Source of the DNA: Lindgomyces ingoldianus
Lineage: Eukaryota; Ascomycota; Dothideomycetes; Pleosporales; Lindgomycetaceae
DNA length: 64,000 nt
Direction of reading: 5' to 3'
Assembly: GCF_010093535.1 (NCBI RefSeq)
Contig: NW_022985178.1
Span: 338,505 to 402,504 of the forward strand
Below, in pieces: positions 1-10,099 of this stretch. The position numbers were made by a program, and so were the translations under genes. Under the pieces are notes generated by a model that saw only the letters and a program-made list of their open reading frames with translations, did not search any database and was not told the DNA's origin. Numbering within the stretch: position 1 is the stretch's first letter; each line of letters starts with the position of its first letter.

Positions 1-1577
1 GAGCCGCTAGAAAGTCTAGAGGAGAAAGGAATCTGACGCCCGATAATGGTCTCTGCAGCTGCACGGAGGGCGGTGAGATCGTATGACCTGACCCAGAGAT
101 TCAGGAACTTCTTTCGTAGTCCCACGTCATCTTTAAGTCGGAGAGTCTGTGAGAGAAGGTCCTTTGGAATGCTGAGGGCACCGTAGAGCAACGAGGCTTG
201 CAATCGCTTATGAAGCAATGGGATGGAGGGGTCGTGGTAGAGTAATAACATCTTCCTCCTCAAATCCTCAGACATCTGCTCTTTATCTGGCTCTTTTTCT
301 GCTGAATTGAATAAGGTGTTCAATAGTTGAGTGATGGCAACTTCCTGGTAGGTGAGCCAGTGATCCTCATAGAGCTCTGGCTGGGCCAAATCTTCGGACA
401 AAACTGGATACTTTTCACGGCATGCTGGCGGCTTTCCAACGACATGCAGCATGGTGATCTTGGTCGGGGCACGAGCTGATCTATGGCGACGAAGTGCGGT
501 TGGTGGAGATCTATCAGTGTGGAATGGAGAAGATGAGGGCGGGGCTTGATTAATCTTTGAGAGGCGACTCTTTATGGTCGCTTTTACGGTTGATTTCCTT
601 GCTGTAGTTGATGCTGTGCCCTCTGCCTTCGCCTTGATTGACTTGGCTGGCGACCCGTCATAGCTCAGTTGGGAACGCAATCGCTTCTGAGTGCGTTCTG
701 GTTGTGCCTTTATGTGCGATATGACTTCGGATGACTTGGAAGTGTTAAAATGAACTTTAGCGGGCTTCGTGACAGGCTTCTTCGACTTATCCTCGTGGTG
801 CAGGGAATCTGCTATGTCCGATCCGGGTGGTATATTCTCTTTCCCTCCGCCTTTTCCAAATACATCTTCAGCGAATGATACACCCTGGAGTGAGCGAGCG
901 TTCTGTTGCAAAGGAACGCGCTTCGGTGGCATAGCTAGAGACTTCCGCGAGCACTTTTTCTCTTTTTTCAAAGCCGGAACCAGATTTTCTTCCTCCTCAG
1001 ACAACGTAACAAGGTCTAATCCCATATTCGGCGACTTTACCCTCGGGTTCCTTGGCTTCTGCGTTGGCTGCCCGGCGTGGATGGTTATGACGGTGGTATC
1101 ATCGGACGGGACGTATATAGTCCTTCTCCGCGGATCCTTCTTCGGACCCTGCTTCTTCAACTCCCTCTTCTCGAGTACGTCCTCCTGCAACAGTACAGTG
1201 GCATTCACGTCAGCGACTTGCCTATCTAGCAGCATCTGCGACACCCTCCTACGATTCGGCTTTAAGAGCTGAGGCTCCTGAACTGCTGGAGCCGGTATTA
1301 GCAACTTCTGCGCCGGATGTGCTAATATCGTACTCCTCTTCTTCTCTGCATCCTGGGGTAGTATAGATGCCCTACTCTTCCGCTTGATCTCGACTGCGTG
1401 TTGCTGCTGCTGTTGTTGCTCCTCCTCCTCCTGCGCCACATCCTCGAATATATCCATGGTCGGGTTGAATACCTCCTGACGGGTTTTGCGCATCGGTCGC
1501 CTCGGCTTTGCATTCCTCAGATTGACCTGCATCTCAGTCGTGTACTCCAAATTCGTAGTGGTAGTATCATCTGTCAT
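1..1577 (-). CDS. Partial gene, probable ASPM/Sha1-type spindle protein, N-terminal part
   Basis: The minus frame opens at the ATG at 1577 and stays open to the left edge, about 525 codons without a stop, so the 3' part is outside the window. The first ~330 residues look disordered: a basic start, an acidic run followed by six glutamines (near residues 42-51), a KENIPPG stretch, and many Ser/Lys/Pro. From about residue 390 the protein becomes ordered and helical, with stretches such as YEDHWLTYQEVAITQLL, LQASLLYGALS and FLNLWVRSYDLTALRAA. From memory this resembles the region before the calponin-homology domain in fungal abnormal-spindle (ASPM/Sha1) proteins, which bind microtubules and calmodulin at spindle poles. 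The diagnostic CH domain and IQ motifs would lie beyond the edge, so the name is tentative. It is transcribed away from the gene at 2743. Confidence 0.5.
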   Translation of the reverse strand, partial: MTDDTTTTNLEYTTEMQVNLRNAKPRRPMRKTRQEVFNPTMDIFEDVAQEEEEQQQQQQHAVEIKRKSRASILPQDAEKKRSTILAHPAQKLLIPAPAVQEPQLLKPNRRRVSQMLLDRQVADVNATVLLQEDVLEKRELKKQGPKKDPRRRTIYVPSDDTTVITIHAGQPTQKPRNPRVKSPNMGLDLVTLSEEEENLVPALKKEKKCSRKSLAMPPKRVPLQQNARSLQGVSFAEDVFGKGGGKENIPPGSDIADSLHHEDKSKKPVTKPAKVHFNTSKSSEVISHIKAQPERTQKRLRSQLSYDGSPAKSIKAKAEGTASTTARKSTVKATIKSRLSKINQAPPSSSPFHTDRSPPTALRRHRSARAPTKITMLHVVGKPPACREKYPVLSEDLAQPELYEDHWLTYQEVAITQLLNTLFNSAEKEPDKEQMSEDLRRKMLLLYHDPSIPLLHKRLQASLLYGALSIPKDLLSQTLRLKDDVGLRKKFLNLWVRSYDLTALRAAAETIIGRQIPFSSRLSSG

Positions 1578-2742
1578 GTAACTCGGCGCGTAGATGGAGG
1601 ACTGGCGGCCATACTGGTGATATCGATTACTACTGAAGGATAGGTTCGGCGCCGGACACGGCGTGGCGTCTGTGTACCGCCGCATTTTCGGTGTTTTCTG
1701 ACGATGCTTGAGTCCACTTTGCGCATGCGAAAAGCCTTTCAAAGCGGGGGCTTAAAGGTTGCGGGATGGTTCTGATTAAAGGCAAACGGTGTCGGCGGTT
1801 ATGGAATGGTCCGCGCACGAGACGCGATGTTGTGGGTGTCGGTTGGGGGGGCAACCGCATCTGAACTTCATCTTCGTGTTTTGTTAGGATGCATCTTATC
1901 ATTGATATGGAGAGCTGTTTGGTTAGACACAGGTGCATTATTGTTCGCGTATTAGGTTGTGATTTCATGTGAGTTCTGAAGCCGAGAAGGGACCTTCTTC
2001 GAATCTGAGTGTAAACAAAATATCAACACGAACACGCCCAAACTTCACGACGTGTTCATGACGAATGCGCCTTCACATAGTCCTTTCGAGCCTATACACC
2101 TACGTGTCTATACAAGCCTTAGGCATATTTTGAGCTTGGATCACTCTGGCCGTTGAAGATGCTGGGCTTTGAGGTGGAAAGGTGCCTAGGTAGTCACGTC
2201 TCAGTTTTGGTGGTGGAGGGAGTGGCCCGTGCGCATCCACATCTCACGAGCCTCGAAACACAAGGCCCGACTTACGACCAAAACTTTTCCTCTTCCCAAA
2301 ACCCATATTCTCTCTATATCAACATAACCGAGTATTCAATTACCTTTTTCACTTTTTTGGGGCACTGCGATGACCCCTAAGTCTTAGCCATAAGGATAGT
2401 CTTCCTCGTGTCAAGCGCATGAGTGAGACCAGTCCCTCCGGCCTTCATAAGCTCCCTCCTGTACGGAAACCCTCCTTCTCAGACCAGGAACTTCCAAACA
2501 AGTCTTTATGTCATTTACAACGTCAAGCACGTCTTTGTTCCAAATAATAGTGGTAATTGCTTCCCTATCCTCATCATCACTCCTGCCTTTTCTCCCGCCC
2601 AAACTCCCTGCCTATTTCACCTAAACCAATTTCCATTGGATCAGCCTATTCCGCATCACCTTTTCAGTTTACCGCTGCACAGGCGCCGATGTGCCTCTGA
2701 TCTCTCATTCCACGACTTTCTACTCCACAGACAGCCGCGAAT
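1578..2742. other. Intergenic region between divergent genes
   Basis: This separates the spindle-protein-like gene (minus) from the gene at 2743 (plus) and must hold both promoters. It is pyrimidine-rich towards its right end (about 2560-2730) and has a TATA-like TCTATATCAA near 2315. Short open frames here have no recognisable content. Confidence 0.5.
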
Positions 2743-4047
2743 ATGGAAAGATACGATGAGTCAACCGGCCAAGTCTATACCGAGACCACCACTCCGGTTC
2801 AGTCCATGAAATTCCAATTCCTAAACAAAACCACCGGGTGGAAGGAAGGCCTCAAGAAATATCGAAACAGAGGGCCAGGACCAGCATCATTATACGAAAT
2901 GGCTCTTCACTCCTGTGCTTACAATGCCGACCGTTTCCTGCCTGAAACTTTGAAATATTGCCAGTGGCACTATGGCGAGAAAATCTACAGATATCTGAAA
3001 CAGACGTGAGTGTACTTACTCTTAAAACAGGCATGTAATAATGTTGCCGGTAGTGACACGGAGACTGCCATGGTGTGGAGTATCTTCAAAGCGGCATATC
3101 CAAAAGAAATCCACCAAAATAGTTACCACGTTTTGAATCCGAACCCGGCAGGCGTTCGCGAACTCTCACACGGACTAGAAATTATGGGGAAACAGCTGTT
3201 GTCTCTTTCCCTGGAAACATTGTCCTTCCTCTGCGTTAGCAGTTATCACATCAACTCAGTCCATCTAAATACTGACTTGCTTAACTTCCCGAACCTCGCT
3301 GTGCTTGTCCTAACGCAGAAAAAGGTTGGCACAAGAAGAGCAACTGGGGGTGATAGTCACATGATCCAGTGCTGGGGTCGAGCTGTCCATGAGAAACGTG
3401 CCTTCACTAGGCTTCGAGTCCTCGCTCTTAGGCGCTTTGACATCAGCCTTGAAGTCTTGATGAGCCTCAGCCTGTTTCCAGCACTCTACCTCTGCAATTT
3501 AGATTCGGAGTTCATCACACTGGATCTACGACATCCACTGAAAAAAGGAAGGCAATTTAAAACCCAGTGGAAGCAAATATGGCCTGATCGGCATATAGTA
3601 CCCCCTGTCCTAGAGAGTAGCTTAGGTGCGCGACAGACTGACTTGGCGGGGAGAAATGGGGATGGGAATGACAATAGCAATCCGGAGACAACATGGCAAC
3701 GCCTCGACTTTTCAGTGCCACAGAAAATGGATATCCTCTACGATATTGCCGCTGCTCGACTTGAGGAGGAACATTCTATTCGTATAGACCGTTCTCCCGT
3801 CGTCGCGCTGCAATACCGAGCCAACGCAAGTCACCACGACATTTGGCCGAATCTGAAGAGTATATCCATATGGCTTACGAGGTCTGTCGCGCCGGATCAA
3901 CAACATGCGGATCCAAAGGGACAACCTCAAGATATGGAAGCCAATACAAGAGGGGAAGATGGCTCCGGGAACAAGCGAAGAAAGGTACGCGAGGGGAAGC
4001 AGAAGGACATCAGGTCGTTGTTGGAAATCTTTGCTCACCAGGTGTAA
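2743..4047 (+). CDS. Hypothetical protein, two exons, possibly F-box/LRR-like
   Basis: Two plus-strand open frames join through a 48-nt GT..AG intron. Exons are 2743-3005 and 3054-4047, total 1257 nt, 418 residues. The intron (3006-3053) starts GTGAGT and ends GGTAG; splicing joins KQT to DTETAM in frame, whereas without splicing the first frame stops at 3007. The N-terminal part is Tyr/Lys-rich; the middle (about residues 130-250) is leucine-rich with short hydrophobic blocks (LLSLSLETLSFL, LTRLRVLALRRFD-like) as seen in fungal proteins with an F-box and degenerate leucine-rich repeats. The C-terminus is charged and low-complexity. I see no clear F-box, signal peptide or membrane segment. 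I do not recognise the family; it may be lineage-specific. Confidence 0.5.
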
Positions 4048-5859
4048 AACGTTGGCCAAGTTAGCTTCAAGGGCGGTGGGTGGCGAGAACTGAGATTTTA
4101 AAGCTTCGACGGTTGGGACCATTTCGGCTCTTGCATATCAACTTCTGTTCCGGGAATAGGGTGTCTTTCGGCTTCCGCATGTTACTTCGAGCTCGGCGTT
4201 CTAACTAAAATGGCATACCCGGCGGGAGGAGGCCATGTCAATTCATACCCATTTTCTTTTGGGGTTGAAGGAGCGGCAAGTTGGGATTTTAGGAGACGTT
4301 CGGAGGTATCTGCGGGTTGAATGGACTCAGCGAGACAACCAAGTCTATTTTTCATAACGACTGTATGGAAATGCTGTATATTAATTTCATGTACCATATT
4401 AAAGGGCTCAGAGACGGTGTTGAATCTCTGAGCTATCTCGATTCACCCTATTTTTGGGAGCTTGGTTCTTTTCGCCTAGCGAGCAGTGCTTTGGAAGTCT
4501 CCACCTCAGGCTTCCGCGGCCTCTCCACAGCCCTTAGGGAGCACCGAAATACCACATCAACAAATTCAATATCATGCCTGCTCTTTTTCCATCAATTTAC
4601 ATGGACTATCTCGAATATGGACCCTACAGCTTCCATTTGCTATCTCCAGATTAAAAATAGCCTGTATTCTATTGCTTTAGACTCTGATGCAGGATGATTC
4701 CGCTCAGACTCAGTAAAAGGAAGACGAACATTTTTTGTACTCACTTTTCTGCTCCAGTTCAACTATACCATAAGACGTGGAAGACGTACCTCACGTACGA
4801 CTTCCAGGCGCTCCGATTCCACTATTTACGTCCTTATATTTTATCACATCATATATTTCGCCTTCTCAGCTCAATCCTATGAGTTTTCGGCACTTCAGTG
4901 CTCCACATGAGGAGCTTTCGCCAAACTACATGTGTTACTATAGTAGTTATAATATGATGCAAAGATCAGCCAGTAGTCACCACTAGTCGTCGACGAGATC
5001 TAAGGGGCTCCTTAGGTTTTTCTCAAAGGGGTACAGAAATTTAATGAAGTCTGCAGAACGGATAGTTTACAGTCTTGCCGACTAAGGGGAAGTATGCATA
5101 CAGAAGTTGCATAGAAACGAGGTACGGTACAGCAAGTATAAGAAAGGGGATTTATTTGTACTCACAACTTTCCTCGACAGGGCTTTAGTTTCCCTGCCTT
5201 CTATAGGAAGTTAGACCTGTTGAGCTTGTGTACCATACAAAGTGCGTGCAGAGAACTTGCATCTCTTACCTAAACGGGAAATTCAACCGACGGAGAGATT
5301 CTTACGAGGGGATTCAGAACGTTGGTGTTGATTTGTGCCTTGTCGAGCTCACCAAGCATATTTAGCCTATCTAGCTGTTAAAGGAGGTGCATTATTCATG
5401 ATGTTGTGGGAGTAGATTCCGAGTTGGGGGATATCTCTAGTTCTGCTCTCGTGAGCATCGAAGCTTGTTAAAATCACATGCAACATGGACGCTCCTACGG
5501 CGATAGTCAATCGGCGACCAAGGAAAGTTCCGAAAGGTGATAGTGAGACGGTACATACAAGCCGCAAGCTGAGAAGACTCTAGGACAGGTACCGGGAAAC
5601 GAGGTTAAACATAGGATGATATGAAGCAAAACACAAAAGGTTTCCACCGCCTACAGCACGACACGCAATATCAATAGTTAATCCTTGGAAGATGTGTTAC
5701 TATATTTGCGGTGACTTCACGTTTATCGTGAACCAACAACTCAAGCAAAGAGTACCATATTGCCAAAGAAGTCCCACTTATCACAATCTAAGAACCAAAA
5801 ATCTACACCCCACAGTACACAGAAAAAGGGCAAACCAGCACCCTCCCATCCAAGACCGT
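4048..5859. other. Intergenic region, no gene recognised
   Basis: This lies between the ends of two convergent genes. The open frames here (126 codons or fewer) have no recognisable domains or splice-joined continuation. I see no repeats or RNA genes. Confidence 0.5.
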
Positions 5860-7575
5860 TCATTTCCCCTGAGTGTTGGCTTTGACATAGTCAGTCAGCA
5901 TTTGAGTAACTGGTGCATATCCACCCCACTGCTGCGCATCGGCCATGCGGTTGACCTCTTTCATCGTGATTTCAACTGAGTTGGAAGTAGACTTGGCATC
6001 CTGGCGACGCTCTGCCTTCTTTGGTTCGATACCAGCGGTGCCGTTCGTGGGTTTCGGGGGTTCGCCGGGAGTGGGTGCTTGGCCTTCGGGTCTTGGCTGT
6101 TCACCAGGTTGACCTTGGCCCTGTTGTTGCGGCTGTTGGCCTTGCTGGCCCTCACCCTGCTGCTGTGGCTGCGCGCCTCCTTGCTGCATAGTGAGAATGA
6201 ATTCCCCATCAACCTGTCCAACGGGAATCGCAAGACGCATATTAAGCGAATCAAAGACTGCATTGGCTTGGATAGGCGTAAAGGTCGGCTGGAGAAGAAG
6301 CTGGGTTGCAGCCGGATTCGCAGCTTGCGGTTGCGTTGGCGTTCCTGCCTGGCGAGCCTCCAACGTGTCCCTTCTAAGTTGATCGCGTGCACGACGCTGG
6401 GGAGCGGCAGGGGCAGGCTGTCCTCCAACACCCTGGAGTTGGCCAGTGGCACCACCGGGGTTTTGAAGGATGCCACGTTGGGCGATGGCGACTTGGACGG
6501 ATCCGCCCTGTTGGATGCCCATCTGCTGCATCATTTGTTGGACACGGACGGCATTGACTGGGAAGGAAGTTAGTTGAGGAATGGGAGTGCAGGAAGGTGG
6601 TACTTACTGGGAAGCTGAACAACGGTGACCATGCGATTAAGGTCGGGCTGAACACCTGCAAGATTTGTAGTCACAAGATAGCGAAAGTTATCTACGATAG
6701 ATGTTAGATATCATCTCGACATAGAGTTAATGAAGAATGGAAGCACTCACTGATTGGCATCTGGCCCTGCAATTGAGTGAGCATGCCTTGCTCAATGCCG
6801 TTCTTGACGTCGACATTCATAGTGATGGGCTGGGTGGCGCGAACCGACATGCGGAAGCCATCAACAAACTCCGCTTCTTGCAGACCGGATCCTTGGATAA
6901 CCACAGACTGTTGAGAGCCAGAACCGAAGGTTGTCAAGGCATTGTTGGTTTCGACAGTCTGGCGACCCAGAGCCATATACTCACCATCGATATTATTTTG
7001 CTTTTGCAGGCGCACCGTGTTGTCCGTACTTCATCATATTAGACGAATGAAATCAAGCAGGGGCAATAGCATTCTTACATATTGACACTCCTCATCGGCT
7101 CCATGATCATCCAAGACTGTCTATCGGGCGACAGCTGGCCAACAAAGGTGTTGTCAGGGTTGACAGCGTTCTGTTGAAGCATATTCGGATCAATGGCAAG
7201 CTCGATTTGTCCGCCAACCAAGTCATTTGCATTGTTTGTGTTGATCGAGAGGGACTGCTGCATTAGAGCAACGAAAGGCTGCCCAGTCGAGCCAGTGACT
7301 TGGTTGGCGGAGATGGGGTTCGTGTTTTGATTAACGATTAGTTGACGCTGGCTCTGAGAAAATGTCTCGATTTTCGATCGATCTGGGAACGTAAAGGAAT
7401 TGATTTGCATCTGACGAGAATATTTAGTCGTAACCTAAAGGCTGGGGGTTGGTGCACTTACATCGCCATTGAGATTAAGTACTTGATTAAACTGGGCTGC
7501 CTGCTGTGCCGAAGCTGGAATATACAAATTGCAGCTCAAGAAGAGGAATAGAAGAGAGACAGTACCAGACGTCAT
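5860..7575 (-). CDS. Secreted Gln/Asn-rich protein of unknown function, five exons
   Basis: Exons, in transcript order, are 7575-7462, 7410-7079, 7028-6751, 6655-6608 and 6557-5860. They total 1470 nt (489 residues), and all four introns (51, 50, 95 and 50 nt) are GT..AG and keep frame. The protein starts with a signal peptide (MTSGTVSLLFLFLSCNLYIPASAQQ, cut likely after ASA or ASAQ). The next ~250 residues are Asn/Gln/Thr-rich with regular beta-like hydrophobic spacing and no cysteine pattern that I can use. The C-terminal third is Gln/Pro/Gly-rich low complexity around residues 390-440, then a short ordered tail. No GPI-attachment signal is evident. The gene lies 1.6 kb from the melanin reductase on the same strand. 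I do not recognise the family; a cell-wall or matrix protein would fit, but this is inference. Confidence 0.75.
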
Positions 7576-9132
7576 GGTGGAAAGGAGTGATAGCCACCTG
7601 GGCTATGTGATCAAAACTATGAACAAGAATGAAAGAGTTTTAAGGTCTAAGGTCAACGATTAGAAAGAATGGCGAGCTGCTGATCAAGCGAGCTGGGGAG
7701 GACGGGCGCACTCTCAATTTACGAAGTGGTTAAGTATAAGTCTTTCTCGAAGCTTGTTTCTTTTCGTCCGCGCCGGCTTTGCCACTATCCGCGGAGAGCA
7801 CCGGTGTCATCTTCAGCCTCTCTCGAATTGGAATTTCCCCCATACTATTCCCGAATCCGAACTCGCCAGGCATTCTGGCACGTAAAATCCTGAGATTTGG
7901 ACGCCAGGCACGGTAGTATTGTGATCATTTTGGGCTGCCAAGCAAAGGAACCATGAAGCTTGACTGATGTGAAGTCGGAGTTGTGCACAACCGTCTTGGC
8001 GAAGTGTCTGCTCTGTGTTGGTTCTGTTTCATGAACGGGCTGCATTGTTTGGTTTGAAGCATCAGATGCAAAAAGCTTGGCGAAAATCCATCGCGAAACT
8101 AACAATCGCTAGTGCGACTCGAAGGCTACATCGCGAGTGGCTGCATCTTCGGCGATGACAAGAGTGCATCGGTCTCGATGCTAGATCCCATGATATGTCG
8201 CTGTTTCCAGAGGCATTGTGAAGCAGATATTGACCCGAAGACCCCAAGCTGTTGGGCACAATCGGACTTATCGGAGAACTGACGTTTGGAGAGATCGCGG
8301 CGACTCTCGATTCAAATGCTAGGCGTACTTCGATCTCTGGCTCTTTTGCTTGGGGTGCTGAAGTATGAGGGTGTATTCAGTTTAGAAATAAACACTGACC
8401 TCCCATGACGTAGAGAAAGATCTCGCGAAGCATCGCCTCTTCGTTCACTTCGTCGCAATCCAGCTTCAGACATTGTCCAGCACCGGGGACTGGTCAAACA
8501 AAGATGTTTGAAGTTGTGTTTCGAAGGAAGAGGTGCTGTACAGCCCAGCCTCGGATGTTCGAAAACCTGGGGTCGGGCTAGGCTAAAAGAAGTAACTACG
8601 TCCCATCTCCCCTCGTCATTCGTCTTCAAGAACAACATCTTCAACGGAAGCAAAAGGCAGTGTGTGAAGAGATCTTGCACTCTTAGAAATTTCTAACTTT
8701 AGCAATTTTGACGTGGCTGCATACGTCTTGTTTATTTTTTTTCTAGCCTCGATAATTGGAGGTCTGCATTGAAGAAGTTGGCATTCGAAGAGCCGAGAAG
8801 CATACAACAGTCTCAGGATAAAGTGGTGAGGGAATGGAGGGACCTCAATCGCTATACAGACTCGGTCTCAGGAGTCGTTGCTGATACACCGAGAGATGCG
8901 TGGCCGGCACCTCCGGCAAAGGCATTACTTGAGGCAAATAGGAACTTCAACAACACCCACGAATGTAGCACTAATCTGTGCAGGTATTTCGTCTTCCATT
9001 CCCTCTAGCTATTTCAGAACGCCAATTCATGCTTCACATCCCAAACAACCATCCAGAAGAAACCCTCACATCAACCCGCAGAGGAGAGGTAGGAAAGAAA
9101 AGGCTTTACTTCCAAATTTCAACACCATCCCT
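7576..9132. other. Intergenic region between secreted-protein gene and THN reductase gene
   Basis: This holds the promoter of the secreted-protein gene and the 3' flank of the reductase gene. No open frame of recognisable content, repeat or RNA gene was seen. Confidence 0.5.
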
Positions 9133-10099
9133 TTACATGCAAGCAGCACCGTCAATGCCAATAACCTTTCCGTTTACCCACTCCCCGTCCTGCGAGGCAA
9201 GGAAGGCAACAACGCGGGCAATATCCACGGGCTGGCCAACACGGTTCATTGGTGACCAGGTAGCAGCATACTCGTCGACTTGGTCGTTGTTGAGCTTGTC
9301 ACCTCCCGGGATATACTCCCGGCACACGGCGTGGTACATGTCAGTCTTGATGCCACCAGGAGCGACGCAGTTGACAGTAACCTTCTTCTCGCCGGCATCT
9401 AGGAATCGTTATTTGTGTTCTCCATGAATTCACGATTGTGTCGAAAGTATGGTTTAGGGGGTTGGGGTATCTCGGGAAATAGTAACGTACCAATAGCCAT
9501 GCATCGGGTGAATGTCTCAATGGCGCCCTTAGAACCAGAGTAGACGGCGTGCTTTGGTACACCCTTCGCCTGACCGGTAATGGAGCCCATAAGGATGATC
9601 CTGCCGCCAATTTCCATCCTCTTGTACGCCTCCTTGGCTACGAAGAATTGCCCTCGAGTGTTGATGCTCATGACGCGGTCATACTCCTCTTCATCCACAT
9701 CCTTGAAGTGACCGAAAGAGACGACACCAGAGTTGGAGCAGCAGATGTCGAGTTTGCCAAATGTCTTGACAACTTCGTCCATGAGTTTCGCGGTTTGCTT
9801 GGTGTCGGCAACGTTAGCCTTAATGGCAACTGCGTCGGCACCAGTCTTCATTGCTTTGATCTGCTTGACAACATCATCGGCGGCTTCGGAGCTGTTGGCG
9901 TAATTGACAACAACCTTGGCACCTCGCCTCGCAAGCTCGAGAGCCATCTCCTTGCCGATACCACGACCTATCCTTGTGTTACCATGTGCCGTTCCTGATC
10001 GACCCAGCGATTCTCTGGATCATGCGGTAACTTACCGGAACCGGTAACGACAGCAACCTTGCCCTCCAAGCTCCAAGTTGGGATGGATCCAGTGGCCAT
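9133..10099 (-). CDS. brn1: Trihydroxynaphthalene reductase (DHN-melanin pathway)
   Basis: Exons are 10099-10036, 9967-9491 and 9398-9133 (807 nt, 268 residues); introns of 68 and 92 nt are GT..AG and in frame. It is a short-chain dehydrogenase/reductase with the cofactor motif TGSGRGIG (residues 19-26), NNAG-equivalent CSNSG (98-102), and a catalytic triad Ser150, Tyr164 (YSGSK) and Lys168. The family uses NADPH to reduce tetra- or trihydroxynaphthalene to scytalone or vermelone in the cytosol. Length and blocks such as [19 protein letters not shown] and [19 protein letters not shown] match fungal naphthol reductases closely. The C-terminus ends in Cys-Met; Magnaporthe 3HNR ends in Met283 whereas 4HNR ends in Ile282, so a trihydroxynaphthalene preference is likely. 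It belongs with the regulator at 14.6-18.1 kb and the synthase at 32.6-39.2 kb. Confidence 0.95.

Noticed and set aside
3006..3030. 25-nt intron using the first downstream AG in the gene at 2743
   Set aside because: Too short for a spliceosomal intron; the 48-nt alternative ending at 3053 is in frame and of normal size.
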